DNA from: Clostridium sp. CAG:411
GTDB taxonomy: Bacteria > Bacillota > Clostridia > Lachnospirales > Lachnospiraceae
Direction of reading: 5' to 3'
Assembly (NCBI GenBank): GCA_000437275.1
Contig: FR899730.1
Location: 31,394 to 95,393, forward strand
Length of the DNA: 64,000 nucleotides
Shown: in pieces, positions 43,977-53,659 of the stretch
Position numbering within the stretch: position 1 is the stretch's first letter
Layout: the number at the start of each line of letters is the position of its first letter
Position numbers and translations under genes: made by a program
Notes under the pieces: model-generated
What the model saw: only the letters and a program-made list of their open reading frames with translations
What the model was told of the DNA's origin: nothing
Databases searched by the model: none

Positions 43977-45689
43977 ATGGAAAAAAAGAGAGTAAAAAGT
44001 AAGTTGTTAGATGTTGTGATTGCGTTTGGCAGTGTTTTTCTTATTGCAGGTATTCTTCTTTGGAAGTGCAGTATCATGTATCAAACCCCAGATGATCAAT
44101 ACATAATGTCCATTTTATCTGGAAAATTTCTGGGAACGCCCAGTGCGTATGTAATTTATATAAAGTATCCGTTGGTATATATACTGGCAAAGTTATATAA
44201 AATATTTCCTACGGTAAATGTATATGGAACTGCCCTACTTTTGTTTCAAATCATTGCAATAGGGATTCTTAGTTTCTATATAATAGAAAAGCAAGATAAA
44301 ATCTCCCGAAAGTTAATGATATTACTGGGAATTTATAGTATAGTAGGTTGTTGTTGGATGGGAAATTTATTGAGCATTACTTATACAACGACAGCAGCAG
44401 TGACAGGGGCAGCGGCAGTTGTTGTTTATACGTTGGGGAAGAATCGATGGATCGATTATGTTACGGCTATTATATTATGCTTTATTACTTTTAATCTTAG
44501 GAGTGCAGTGTTTATTATGATACTGCCGATTTGTGGAGTTTTTTGGTTAGACAAAATGCTTAGAGAAAAGGAATGGAAAAAGCAGTTTATTTGGCTGGCA
44601 GGTATCGGATGTATCATTGGCGGAACCTTTTTCATCAATATGCAGGCGTATGGCAGTGAGGTTTGGAAAAATTATTTGCAATACAATCAAGCGAGAACAC
44701 AACTTTATGATTATCATCAAGATGTAATAGAAAACTATGATAAATATGAAAAGGTATATCAGAAACTGGGAATTTCCCAAAAAGAGAATGCCGTACTATT
44801 GTCAAAAAACTGGTCATTGTGTGATAAGAAACTGTATGAAAAGATGGGGGATTTGGCAAAGCAGGCAATACATAAGCTTGGGTTCATAGAGCAGTGTAAA
44901 AACACAGTAAAAAAAGTTATAGTTTCTGGTTTTCTGGATAATAAAGGAATGCTTTTGTTTTCTGCTATTTTTTGGATGGCTGCTATTAGCATGGCGGTGA
45001 AAAAGAAAGAAAAACATATTTTATTGCTGGAAGGAGTGCAGGTAGTACTATTTGCTGTATTATGGTTCTATTTAGGCTACAAAGGTAGAATTATTCCAAG
45101 AGTAGCACATAGTTTATTGTTGCTACAAATGGTTACGCCAGTGATTTTTGTTCTTAAATTAGCGGAGGCTGGAATTCGTAAAATAACAGAAAAAAATGCA
45201 AAGCTTCTAAAAGGAATCATGCTTGTTTTATTATTGGGAATTCTTGTGTTTGATGTCAGACTGATAAAAAAAATAGATCGAGTCAATAAAGAAAATACAT
45301 CTGGTGATACCTATCATCAAATTGAAAACTATTGTAGGGAACATGAGGGAAACTTCTATTTTGCGGATGTGACATCGATAGCAGCCTGTAATTATAAATA
45401 TACGTTTTGGGAAGATAACAGATATGTAAATAACATAATGTTAGGAGATTGGTTTGCGAATAGCCCTGTTTATGATGAAAAATTAAAGAAGGAACATATT
45501 ACTGAGGTGAGTGCTTCACTTTTAAAGAATAGGAATGTGTACCTAATGGTTCGCGAAGTGGAACAGACGGATTATTTTGATGTTGTTTCGAAAGAGGTAA
45601 AATTAGTAGAAAAAGATAGAACAAATATGAAAGAATGTGCTTATGTATGTTATCAGTTGGAAGGTGATAGCATACCAGAAAAACAATAA
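43977..45689 (+). CDS. GT-C-like membrane glycosyltransferase, paralogue A
   Basis: 570 residues, about eleven helices. It belongs with the proteins at 48159 and 49909 to a three-member family. Shared blocks: MYQTPDDQYIMSILSGKFLG in the first outer loop (the DD would be the catalytic acid pair of a GT-C enzyme), GRIIPRVAHSLLLLQMVTP, and a soluble tail with NFYFADVTSIAAC and MLGDWFANSPVYDEKL. GT-C enzymes use polyprenyl-phosphate sugars outside the membrane; a GtrB-like gene making such donors is encoded at 47201. Family name not recognised with certainty. Confidence 0.7.
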   Translation: MEKKRVKSKLLDVVIAFGSVFLIAGILLWKCSIMYQTPDDQYIMSILSGKFLGTPSAYVIYIKYPLVYILAKLYKIFPTVNVYGTALLLFQIIAIGILSFYIIEKQDKISRKLMILLGIYSIVGCCWMGNLLSITYTTTAAVTGAAAVVVYTLGKNRWIDYVTAIILCFITFNLRSAVFIMILPICGVFWLDKMLREKEWKKQFIWLAGIGCIIGGTFFINMQAYGSEVWKNYLQYNQARTQLYDYHQDVIENYDKYEKVYQKLGISQKENAVLLSKNWSLCDKKLYEKMGDLAKQAIHKLGFIEQCKNTVKKVIVSGFLDNKGMLLFSAIFWMAAISMAVKKKEKHILLLEGVQVVLFAVLWFYLGYKGRIIPRVAHSLLLLQMVTPVIFVLKLAEAGIRKITEKNAKLLKGIMLVLLLGILVFDVRLIKKIDRVNKENTSGDTYHQIENYCREHEGNFYFADVTSIAACNYKYTFWEDNRYVNNIMLGDWFANSPVYDEKLKKEHITEVSASLLKNRNVYLMVREVEQTDYFDVVSKEVKLVEKDRTNMKECAYVCYQLEGDSIPEKQ

Positions 45690-45780
45690 TTCTTTTATGA
45701 ATAGTTACATAGGTTGGAGTTGTTATAAAAAAAGCTATTGCAATAAAAGCTGTGTATGAAATATCAGTTAGGAGGATAAG

Positions 45781-47172
45781 ATGGATACAAAAAACAGTAA
45801 GATGCAATATAGTATTGCAATCGTCATAATAATGTTACTTTCGGCGGGATTTGTATATTATTTTTCAGGAACCACTTCTCCTGTAATTCCCGATTATTAT
45901 GGAGATGATTCTGCTGTGTTTCAAGTGGTTGGAAAAGCATGGACAAATGGAAAAATTCCATACATACAAGCGTTTGATCACAAAGGCCCATTCATTTTTT
46001 TCGTGGAGGCTTTGGGCTATTTGATTGGAAATTATACAGAGGAGTATAGTCTGGTATTTATAACATTTTCTATCTATTTGGGAGTAAAGTATCTTTTACA
46101 GGTAAATTGGAAGAAAAAAGAAACGTTGCTTCATCCGTGGAAGTATGCAGTTTGGTATGGAATTGCATTTACTGCAATACTCTTTATGAGAGTGACAAGT
46201 GCGATTGCAATTGTGTGTTTAGTATTTGTGATTTTGTGCATTTTGCTACGTTTTGGCATGTGGAAAAATCTCTTAGAAAATATGGGTGGATTTTTATTCG
46301 GTGTGGCAATTGTTTTTGTACCATTTTCCTTGTATTTTCTTATAAAGGGTGCTTGGTATGATATGATGTATGGTACGATCATTCATAATATTATGTATGC
46401 ATCGAGGTCCTCTATCTTTATGCAAACGGGAGCACCCTGGAAAAGTGTGTTAATCGCATTGTTTACGACTGGGTTATTACTTGTTGTTTCGATTTTATAT
46501 TGGATATATGAAAGAAAAAATAATTGGATTCTTGGTGCCTATGGAACCTTTTTATCCATTGTTACGTTGGGATTATTTTTTAGCATAAATCGATATTTAC
46601 ATTACTATCTGATTTCGGTTCCTTATTTTGTGTTGGCGGTAGGAATGATAGCAAAAATGAGGGTATGTGCGAAAGATAAGCTTTATAAAAAAGTTTTACT
46701 ATTTTGTTGTTATTTTCTATTGATTGTACAAGTTGCTCTGGGAATTGAGCGATGGAAAAGACAAGAGTATAGCAATGATATTTTTAGAGGTTATGCAAAG
46801 TCGTATAAATCTTGTGAAGAACAGCTTATGGCACATATTCCTGCAAAGGAAAAGGATGATTTTCTCGCATTTGGTTCGAATGCATTGTCACAGTGGTACT
46901 TATTGGCAGATGTGGATCCAAGTTATAGATTTTGTTTTGCACAAAGCTGGATGGCAAGTTACAGTGATAAGCTAAAAACAGAAATTTCTGAATACTTGAA
47001 TGATAAACCTGCAAAATGGATTGTTGTAGATGTAGATTACGATACGGAGGAAATGGAAACAGAGTATTGTGCTGAATTTGCCGACATCATACAAAAAAGA
47101 TATGCGTTAATAGATACGGCAAAAATGAAGGATAACCATATATGTTTTCAGTTATATCGATTTGTAGAGTAG
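45781..47172 (+). CDS. GT-C-like membrane glycosyltransferase (ArnT/PMT-like)
   Basis: 463 residues, about ten helices. The first outer loop reads PDYYGDDSAVFQVVGKAW followed by GKIPYIQAFDHKGPFIFF, the acidic and DHKGP pattern of dolichyl/undecaprenyl-phosphate-sugar dependent transferases. The C-terminal ~110 residues are soluble. It lacks the LGDW block of the A-B-C paralogues, so it is a separate family. TTAGGAGGATAAG precedes the ATG. Located just upstream of the GtrB-like donor synthase, which suggests direct use of that donor. Confidence 0.72.
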   Translation: MDTKNSKMQYSIAIVIIMLLSAGFVYYFSGTTSPVIPDYYGDDSAVFQVVGKAWTNGKIPYIQAFDHKGPFIFFVEALGYLIGNYTEEYSLVFITFSIYLGVKYLLQVNWKKKETLLHPWKYAVWYGIAFTAILFMRVTSAIAIVCLVFVILCILLRFGMWKNLLENMGGFLFGVAIVFVPFSLYFLIKGAWYDMMYGTIIHNIMYASRSSIFMQTGAPWKSVLIALFTTGLLLVVSILYWIYERKNNWILGAYGTFLSIVTLGLFFSINRYLHYYLISVPYFVLAVGMIAKMRVCAKDKLYKKVLLFCCYFLLIVQVALGIERWKRQEYSNDIFRGYAKSYKSCEEQLMAHIPAKEKDDFLAFGSNALSQWYLLADVDPSYRFCFAQSWMASYSDKLKTEISEYLNDKPAKWIVVDVDYDTEEMETEYCAEFADIIQKRYALIDTAKMKDNHICFQLYRFVE

Positions 47173-47200
47173 ATAAGAAAATAGAAAGAGGAGTGAGTAT

Positions 47201-48145
47201 ATGAAAAAGTGTTCTGTAGTGGTACCTTGCTATAATGAAGAAGAAACCATACCAATTTTTTATAAAGAGATACAAAAATACATTGTAAATATTCCGCAGT
47301 TAGAGTTTGAATTTATTTTTGTAGATGATGGAAGTAAAGATGCGTCCTTACAGGAAATGAAAGCACTTGCGGCAAAAGATAAAAGAGTAAAGTACATATC
47401 CTTTTCCAGAAATTTTGGAAAAGAGGCTGGTTTGTTTGCTGGATTGGAGGCAACAACAGGGGATTACATTGTAACTATGGACGTAGATTTGCAGGACCCA
47501 CCTTATTTATTGGAAAAAATGTATCAGGCAGTTGCAGAAGAAGGGTATGATTGTGCAGCAACCAGACGGACAAATCGAAAGGGCGAGGCGAGAATACGTT
47601 CTTGGTTTGCAAAAAAGTTCTATCAAATTATAAATAAGATTTCCAATGCAGACATTGTAGATGGGGCAAGAGATTATCGATTTATGACGCGGCAAATGGT
47701 TGATTCAATTTTATCCATGCGAGAGTACAATCGTTTCACAAAAGGAATCTTTGGATGGATTGGATTTAAGACAAAATGGATACCGTTTGAAAATGTAGAG
47801 CGATCCGCAGGAACTACGAAATGGTCATTTTGGAAATTGACTTTATATGCGTTGGAGGGAATCATTGCGTTTTCCACTACACCATTATGGATATCATCTT
47901 TGCTGGGAATTTTCTGTTGCTTTGTTTCCTTACTTGCATTGGCGTTTATTATTATTCGTGCATTGATGTATGGAGATCCTGTTGCTGGTTGGCCTTCTAT
48001 GATTTCTGTGATTATCTTTATTGGAGGGCTTCAATTATTTTGCATGGGAATTTTAGGAATGTATGTTTCTAAACTTTATTTGGAGGCGAAAAGAAGACCT
48101 ATTTATATTACAAGGGAAACTAATATCAAGACGAAGGAAGAGTAG
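47201..48145 (+). CDS. Polyprenyl-phosphate glycosyltransferase (GtrB/DPM1-like)
   Basis: 314-residue GT2 enzyme with two C-terminal helices (about 235-260 and 270-290). CSVVVPCYNEEETIPIF, FVDDGSKDAS, FSRNFGKEAGLFAG, TMDVDLQDPP (DVDLQDPP is the hallmark) and DGARDYRFMTR identify the GtrB/YkcC group, which transfers a sugar from NDP-sugar to undecaprenyl phosphate on the inner face. The product is flipped and used by GT-C enzymes; five such candidates surround this gene. No dedicated GtrA flippase was found in the window. Confidence 0.92.
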   Translation: MKKCSVVVPCYNEEETIPIFYKEIQKYIVNIPQLEFEFIFVDDGSKDASLQEMKALAAKDKRVKYISFSRNFGKEAGLFAGLEATTGDYIVTMDVDLQDPPYLLEKMYQAVAEEGYDCAATRRTNRKGEARIRSWFAKKFYQIINKISNADIVDGARDYRFMTRQMVDSILSMREYNRFTKGIFGWIGFKTKWIPFENVERSAGTTKWSFWKLTLYALEGIIAFSTTPLWISSLLGIFCCFVSLLALAFIIIRALMYGDPVAGWPSMISVIIFIGGLQLFCMGILGMYVSKLYLEAKRRPIYITRETNIKTKEE

Positions 48146-48158
48146 GAGTGTTTAATAT

Positions 48159-49859
48159 ATGAAAGAAAAGAAAGAAAAGAAAGAAAACAGAAAGTGGGCA
48201 GCATTGCTGTCGGTGGGTGCAACCGTACTGTTGCTAGTAATATGTGTAATCGGAATTCCATTTATGTATCAGGTATGTGATGATAAATATTTGATGCAAT
48301 TTGCATCAGGGCAATATTTGGGAACACCTAGTGACTATATGATACATATCCGTTTTCCAATTAGTTATTTGTACTCTTTTTTCTATAAGCTATATGATGG
48401 AGTTGACTGGTATGGAACAATTATGATCGGAATGCAACTACTTTGTTTAACATTGCTTGTTTATAAAATACTAAAAAAGATTGAATCCCAAAAGGCAAAG
48501 ATAGCTGTAGTAATTCTTGTATATGGTATTGTGCTTTCCATGTGGATTACAGAGATTGTAAGCATTACTTATACAACAGCCGCTGCTTTTTTAGGATTGA
48601 CAGCCATTGTATGGTATGCTATCTCAGACAAAAAATGGAAGGATTACTTGTTTTGTATTCTTCTTATGGTGATTTGCTATAATATCCGCTATGAAACATT
48701 TTATATGGTAGCACCGTTTGCAGCCGTTTTATGGTTGTATGATTTTATTATGCAGAAAAAGAAACTGGCACCGATTTTATTTGTGCTTGGACTGGGAGCT
48801 GGTTTGTTAGCAGTTATTTTATTTGACCATCATATGTATGGTTCTGCGGACTGGAAACATTTATTTGCCTATAATGAAAAACGTATCTTGTTGTATGATT
48901 ACTATCATGATGATTTACTGGATTATAGTAAATATGAGGAACAATATAAAAAATTAGGTATGGATGAAACCAGTCGGGATATTATTGAGTCCTATGACGT
49001 AACATTAGTTCCTGAATTACAGGATCAGATACAGAAATTAGTGGACGTACATACAGAAAATCGTTCAATAGCAGAGAGATTAAAAGAAGATTTTCATAAA
49101 ATTATATTTGATGTTCTATTAGGAAATAAATTAGTAACATTACTTTCTGCCATTGTGTGGATACTGACCTTTTCATTGTTGATTCGTTATAAAGATTGGA
49201 TCAGGGTTCGTTTGGCTGTGGGATTTGTGGGATTGCAGGTAGCCTTATGGTTGTATCTAGGCTTCCGTGGACGTATTATGACTCGCGTTTCCAGAAGTAT
49301 GATGTTTCTATTTACAATAATGGCATTGCTTTGCATATATTTCTTTTGGCAGGATAGAAAAGATGAAATTGATTGGAAGCGTATTCCAAAAAGTTTGATT
49401 GCGGCTTGTTGTGTTGTCCTGTTGGGAACATCCTGTGTGGCATATGCTAAGCAGAGAAATATAAATCTAGATTCTTATGCCAGAACAAGTTACTATGATG
49501 TGGAATCCTATTGTAATTCTCATGCAAATAATTTCTATTTTGTAGATGTATTTTCTATTTCCAATTATGAAGGTGGATACCATTATAACTTTTTCAATAA
49601 AAATGAATACGTGAATTTTGCCATGTTGGGGGATTGGATGGGATATAGTCCACTGTTCTGGCAAAAATTAAATGATAAAGGAATCACCAATATTCAAGAT
49701 TCTATTTTTGAGGAAGATAATATATATGTAATTGCAAGTACCGATCGGGATATGAGTTTTATGGAGAAATTGAGAGACAATGTTACTTGTAAAGTGGTAG
49801 ATACCATTCAGAGTTCAAGAGGGGTTGTTTACAATGTATACCAACTAACAGAGCAATAA
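48159..49859 (+). CDS. GT-C-like membrane glycosyltransferase, paralogue B
   Basis: 566 residues, about eleven helices, second member of the A-B-C family: MYQVCDDKYLMQFASGQYLG in the first outer loop, GRIMTRVSRSMMFLF, NFYFVDVFSISNY and MLGDWMGYSPLFWQKL. The start is MKEKKEKKENRK, encoded by three 9-base repeats; in-frame, so it cannot cause phase switching by whole-unit change. Directly downstream of the GtrB-like gene by 13 bases. Conserved DD suggests catalysis with a polyprenyl-phosphate sugar, but this is inference. Confidence 0.7.
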   Translation: MKEKKEKKENRKWAALLSVGATVLLLVICVIGIPFMYQVCDDKYLMQFASGQYLGTPSDYMIHIRFPISYLYSFFYKLYDGVDWYGTIMIGMQLLCLTLLVYKILKKIESQKAKIAVVILVYGIVLSMWITEIVSITYTTAAAFLGLTAIVWYAISDKKWKDYLFCILLMVICYNIRYETFYMVAPFAAVLWLYDFIMQKKKLAPILFVLGLGAGLLAVILFDHHMYGSADWKHLFAYNEKRILLYDYYHDDLLDYSKYEEQYKKLGMDETSRDIIESYDVTLVPELQDQIQKLVDVHTENRSIAERLKEDFHKIIFDVLLGNKLVTLLSAIVWILTFSLLIRYKDWIRVRLAVGFVGLQVALWLYLGFRGRIMTRVSRSMMFLFTIMALLCIYFFWQDRKDEIDWKRIPKSLIAACCVVLLGTSCVAYAKQRNINLDSYARTSYYDVESYCNSHANNFYFVDVFSISNYEGGYHYNFFNKNEYVNFAMLGDWMGYSPLFWQKLNDKGITNIQDSIFEEDNIYVIASTDRDMSFMEKLRDNVTCKVVDTIQSSRGVVYNVYQLTEQ

Positions 49860-49908
49860 GGGGGGATTGCAAAAGAGTTAGATACAGGTTAAGAAGTAAG
49901 GAGTAAAA

Positions 49909-51630
49909 ATGGAAAAGACGGAGAAAAATCATGTATTAGAAAATGTAATAGTAGTATTGCTTCCATTGGCTGTGTTTGCTATATGGGTATTGACTTGTTG
50001 GGATTTAAACTATCAGGTGCATGATGATCGCTATATGATGGAGTTTGTTTCAGGAAAATTTTTAGGACATTCAGATGCACATTTAGTATATATCAAATAT
50101 TTATTTGGACTGTTTTTAAAGTTTATGTATACTACATGGACTGGCATTGATTGGTATGGCACATTTTTATTTGTGATTCAGTTTGCGACAATAGGAATTA
50201 TAAACTGGTATTTAGTCTGCAGACAAAAGAAATTGCGTTGGAAGGTAGTCACAGTAGCAGTATTTTACAGTTTCTTTTGCCTTTGCTGGTTAAATGAGGT
50301 AACTTGTTTTACCTATACAACAGTAGCGGCATTAGTTGGAGCAGCGATACTGGTTGTGTTTGCGTTGGCAAAAGATCGGTTACAGGATTTTGTTATTGTA
50401 ATCCTACTTTGCCTGTGTTGCTTTAATCTGCGGGCAGATGTTTTTTTCATGGTTTTGCCCTTTGCAGGAGTCTTATGGTTGTACAAATGTATCAAAACAA
50501 AGGATATACGATATGTAAAATTCTTAATTGGTTTGGGCGTTGCGTTGGCAGTATGCTTTGGACTTGACCAGTATGCTTATAAAGATAAGGAATGGAAGGC
50601 GTATCAGGAGTATAATCAGGCACGTACTTTGTTTTATGACTATTATTATGACGATATGGTTGTGTATGAGAATTATAAAGAAACCTATGAAAAGTTAGGA
50701 ATTACCAAGAATGCCTGTGAAATTTTAAAATCCTATGATTTATCTTTGTATGATGAGAAACTGTATGAAAAAATAAAAGAACTTCCCCAATATCATATGG
50801 ATAAAGGCAGCATTTTTCATAAGATGTGGAACGGACTAAAGACGGTTGTAACAGACGGATTATTAGAGAGCAAAGTAATGACAATCGTATCTATTTTATT
50901 CTGGGGCATTGCAATCTTACTTGCATTACTGGGTGGGGATAAAAATAGTATTCTGATAGAGGCAGTATATATTGTGTGTCATGTGATTTTATGGGAGTAT
51001 CTGGGATGTAGAGGAAGAATTCTACCAAGAGTGGCACATAGTATGTTGTTAATACAAATAATAACCCCTTGTATTTGTGGCCTTTTTGCATGGGAACATA
51101 GAAAAGAACGAAGCTTTAAGTGGAAAAGAAAGCTAGTGGCGCAAATGGGATTGGTTGGTTTTGGAGTTATTCTTATCGGTGTATGTTCTTATGATATTTT
51201 ACATGCACGTAAACTAATCAACAAAAATCACAAGGAAGCAGGATGGCGAGATCATTATATCATGGAAGAATATTGTAAGGAAAACCCAGATAATTTCTAT
51301 TTTTTTGATGTTTTTTCTGTGGTGGAATGTAAGTATACATACACATTTCATAATCCTAATACATACGAAAACTTTTTATCTTTAGGAGATTGGTTTGGAA
51401 ATAGCCCAATCTATAAAGAAAAGCTTAAATTAGAGCAAATAAACAGTGTTAGAGATGCAGTATTGCATAATAAAAATGTTTATATCATTGGAATAAAAGG
51501 GAGAGATTTGAGTTATATTACAGGAATTACAAATGAAAGACTGGAATTGAAAGCGGTGGATGATTTAACTGGAGGAAATGATGAGTATGTGGTTTATAAA
51601 ATAAAGTATCTTACCGATAAGCAATTCTAG
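49909..51630 (+). CDS. GT-C-like membrane glycosyltransferase, paralogue C
   Basis: 573 residues, about eleven helices, third member of the A-B-C family: NYQVHDDRYMMEFVSGKFLG, GRILPRVAHSMLLIQIITP, NFYFFDVFSVVEC and SLGDWFGNSPIYKEKL. It is closest by eye to paralogue A (AHSMLL/AHSLLL, QYNQARTLFYDY/QYNQARTQLYDY). The A and C copies flank the ArnT-like, GtrB-like and B genes, so the array is not a simple tandem. TAAGGAGTAAAA precedes ATG 49909. Confidence 0.7.
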   Translation: MEKTEKNHVLENVIVVLLPLAVFAIWVLTCWDLNYQVHDDRYMMEFVSGKFLGHSDAHLVYIKYLFGLFLKFMYTTWTGIDWYGTFLFVIQFATIGIINWYLVCRQKKLRWKVVTVAVFYSFFCLCWLNEVTCFTYTTVAALVGAAILVVFALAKDRLQDFVIVILLCLCCFNLRADVFFMVLPFAGVLWLYKCIKTKDIRYVKFLIGLGVALAVCFGLDQYAYKDKEWKAYQEYNQARTLFYDYYYDDMVVYENYKETYEKLGITKNACEILKSYDLSLYDEKLYEKIKELPQYHMDKGSIFHKMWNGLKTVVTDGLLESKVMTIVSILFWGIAILLALLGGDKNSILIEAVYIVCHVILWEYLGCRGRILPRVAHSMLLIQIITPCICGLFAWEHRKERSFKWKRKLVAQMGLVGFGVILIGVCSYDILHARKLINKNHKEAGWRDHYIMEEYCKENPDNFYFFDVFSVVECKYTYTFHNPNTYENFLSLGDWFGNSPIYKEKLKLEQINSVRDAVLHNKNVYIIGIKGRDLSYITGITNERLELKAVDDLTGGNDEYVVYKIKYLTDKQF

Positions 51631-51699
51631 TATATTATAGTATGAAAAACAAAGGAATAAGAATGCTCATGTTACATTGGAATAGGGAGGAAACGAAGT

Positions 51700-53400
51700 A
51701 TGAAAAAATGGAGTAAAGGTTTGGATGCTCTGACGAAATGGACGGTATCTATATTGTTTACTGTGATAATTCTCTTTTTAACAGGCATCAGTATATTCGG
51801 CAATTGTTATATGGATAATAATGAGTTTACTTATTTTGTATCAGATCGTGCATGGATGCATATGTTAAGTATAACAGTAGTATTGCTGATAGGCCTTAGC
51901 TATCGTAAATTTTTGAAGGGAAAACTTTTCGAACGGTCGAAAAAAATAATCTGGATGGTTGTTATGGGCGTGTATCTGATTATAGTTACAAGTATCGCAT
52001 TGTATTTGTCGTTGGAGCCAAGGGCAGATCAGAAACATGTGGTAGAAACAGCTACGGAAATGTTACATGGCAGATATACAGCCTTTGCAAAAGGTGGATA
52101 TATGGACCTATACCCAAATCAAACGGGAATTGTATATATTTTTTATTGGTTGTTTCGCATATTCCCTTTTGGTTATAAAGTAGTAATTTTGTTAAATGTA
52201 ATTGCACTACTGGTAATTTTTCTTGGAATGACGGGAATTGGTAGAGTATTATTAAAAGAAGGACAGGAAAGATATGCAACAGGTATTATGACGATGTTGT
52301 TTTTTCCATTAGTATGCTATGTAACATTTATTTATGGGAATCTGATGGGAATGGCACTTTCAACGCTGGGATTGTATGCGACATTACAATATCTGAAAAC
52401 ACGAAAAATAAGCTGGATAAGCTGTGCTGTAGTTGCATCTGCCTTTGCTGTATTGATAAAAGAAAATTACTTAATTCCTGTGATTGGCATTGTAATCTTT
52501 ATTGTACTGGACTTTTTCCGAACAAAAGATAAGAAATCTATTGGCTTTTTAGTTGGATTGCTTTTTCTAACAATCGGAGTAACCAGTGTAGCACAGCTAC
52601 ATACAGAACATATAACAGGGTATAAAAAATCTTCTGGAATTCCATCTTTGGCATGGGTAGAAATGGGAATGCAAGAGGGATATACAGGTTATGGATGGTA
52701 TAATGAATATAATAAAAAAGTATATAAGGAAAATGACTGTGATACCAAAAAAGCAAAGCGACAGGTGAAAAAGGATCTTGTTGTGACCGTAAAGACGTTT
52801 GCTTCCAATCCTGCATATGCATTGAAATTCTTCTATCAAAAAGTAGCATCGGAATGGAATAATCCGACATTTGAGGGTGTGTGGATTAATAATACCTATA
52901 GAAGAGAATTGGAAAAGGTGGAGGTAAAACCTGTATCAAAGTTTTTTACTACAATGATAAATGAACCAGGAAGGAAAGGAATAAAAGAGTATTGTAACTT
53001 GTTTCAGACCTTAACTTTAGTTGGGGTGTGTATGTGGCTTTTGCTTGGACGAAAAGAAGTAAAAATAAACCAATTGTTACCAATAACTATATTTGTTGGA
53101 GGATTTATATTTCACTTTTTCTGGGAGGCAAAAGGACAATATGTTATGTCATATTTTGTTTTATTATTTCCATATGCAGTACGTGGGTATCAGCACCTAC
53201 TAAAACAACTGGAAGAATTCTGCAACAAAAAAGAGGAAACATGGAGCGTCAGATGTAAGAAAAATAGGAGAGTGATTGTGTTAATGGCAGCATTTGTAAT
53301 TATCCTACTTGTTTCCGTAGCAGGGCAACAGTATATGGATAAAGTGGTAGGATTTCAAAATGCAAAGTATGAGGAATTTTTGAGGGAGGGAAATAAGTAG
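51700..53400 (+). CDS. Large membrane protein, GT-C-like glycosyltransferase
   Basis: 566 residues with about twelve helices, including two before the first large outer loop. That loop reads LEPRADQKHVVETATEML and DLYPNQTGIVYIFYWLF, a layout seen in PMT-like GT-C proteins, where an acidic residue early in the first loop is catalytic. A long outer loop (about 300-390) contains WNNPTFEGVWINNTYRR. It does not share the LGDW and GRI-RV blocks of the A-B-C family. Last gene of the long plus-strand glycan operon; GGGAGGAAACGA upstream of the ATG. Activity is inferred from topology and neighbours. Confidence 0.62.
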   Translation: MKKWSKGLDALTKWTVSILFTVIILFLTGISIFGNCYMDNNEFTYFVSDRAWMHMLSITVVLLIGLSYRKFLKGKLFERSKKIIWMVVMGVYLIIVTSIALYLSLEPRADQKHVVETATEMLHGRYTAFAKGGYMDLYPNQTGIVYIFYWLFRIFPFGYKVVILLNVIALLVIFLGMTGIGRVLLKEGQERYATGIMTMLFFPLVCYVTFIYGNLMGMALSTLGLYATLQYLKTRKISWISCAVVASAFAVLIKENYLIPVIGIVIFIVLDFFRTKDKKSIGFLVGLLFLTIGVTSVAQLHTEHITGYKKSSGIPSLAWVEMGMQEGYTGYGWYNEYNKKVYKENDCDTKKAKRQVKKDLVVTVKTFASNPAYALKFFYQKVASEWNNPTFEGVWINNTYRRELEKVEVKPVSKFFTTMINEPGRKGIKEYCNLFQTLTLVGVCMWLLLGRKEVKINQLLPITIFVGGFIFHFFWEAKGQYVMSYFVLLFPYAVRGYQHLLKQLEEFCNKKEETWSVRCKKNRRVIVLMAAFVIILLVSVAGQQYMDKVVGFQNAKYEEFLREGNK

Positions 53401-53457
53401 AAAAAGGTATTGAAAATTGGTAACATAGTCCCATTTTTATCATATGCTAAAGTATGG

Positions 53458-53463
53458 TAGAAT
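53458..53463 (+). promoter_or_regulatory. Extended -10 promoter of the riboswitch transcript
   Basis: TAGAAT with TG one base upstream (ATGGTAGAAT), about 30 bases before the riboswitch. The matching -35 (TTTTAT, 53435-53440, 17-base spacer) is poor, which is tolerated with an extended -10. Confidence 0.5.
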
Positions 53464-53493
53464 AACAATAAGAAAAGAAGAAAACTAAACAAA

Positions 53494-53575
53494 CGAAAAG
53501 GCAAACTTATCGAAAGATAGGGGCGCAAAGCCAAGGGTCTAAGGTGAAAAACTATGACAGCCGGTTACCGAATTT
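53494..53575 (+). ncRNA. Cyclic di-GMP-I riboswitch (GEMM motif)
   Basis: The sequence has the GEMM consensus in order: GGCAAAC (53500-53506), a P2 stem closed by a GAAA tetraloop (ATCGAAAGAT), GGGGCGCAAAGCC (53520-53532), the P3 side ending in GACAGCCGGTTACC (53556-53569). The CGCAAAGCC and CCGGTTACC strings are the most conserved parts that dock and bind c-di-GMP. It lies 85 bases before the ATG of a secreted beta-helix protein and is followed at once by an intrinsic terminator, the standard expression platform. Whether ligand turns expression on or off was not settled by eye. Confidence 0.93.
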
Positions 53576-53586
53576 TTGGTATACGT

Positions 53587-53627
53587 AAGGACTCTATTGG
53601 ATTCTATCCAAAAGAGTCCTTTTTTTG
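53587..53627 (+). terminator. Terminator in the riboswitch expression platform
   Basis: AAGGACTCT (53587-53595) and AGAGTCCTT (53613-53621) with an inner TTGGA/TCCAA stem, followed by a T-run. It stands between the GEMM aptamer and the ribosome binding site AAGGGGG, so read-through controls the beta-helix gene. Confidence 0.9.
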
Positions 53628-53659
53628 TTTGTTTGGCATTATAAAGGGGGACTTATATT

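Noticed and set aside
48165..48191. Three 9-base repeats (AAAGAAAAG-type) at the 5' end of a GT-C gene as a phase-variation tract
   Set aside because: The unit is a multiple of three, so gain or loss only adds KEK residues and cannot switch the frame.
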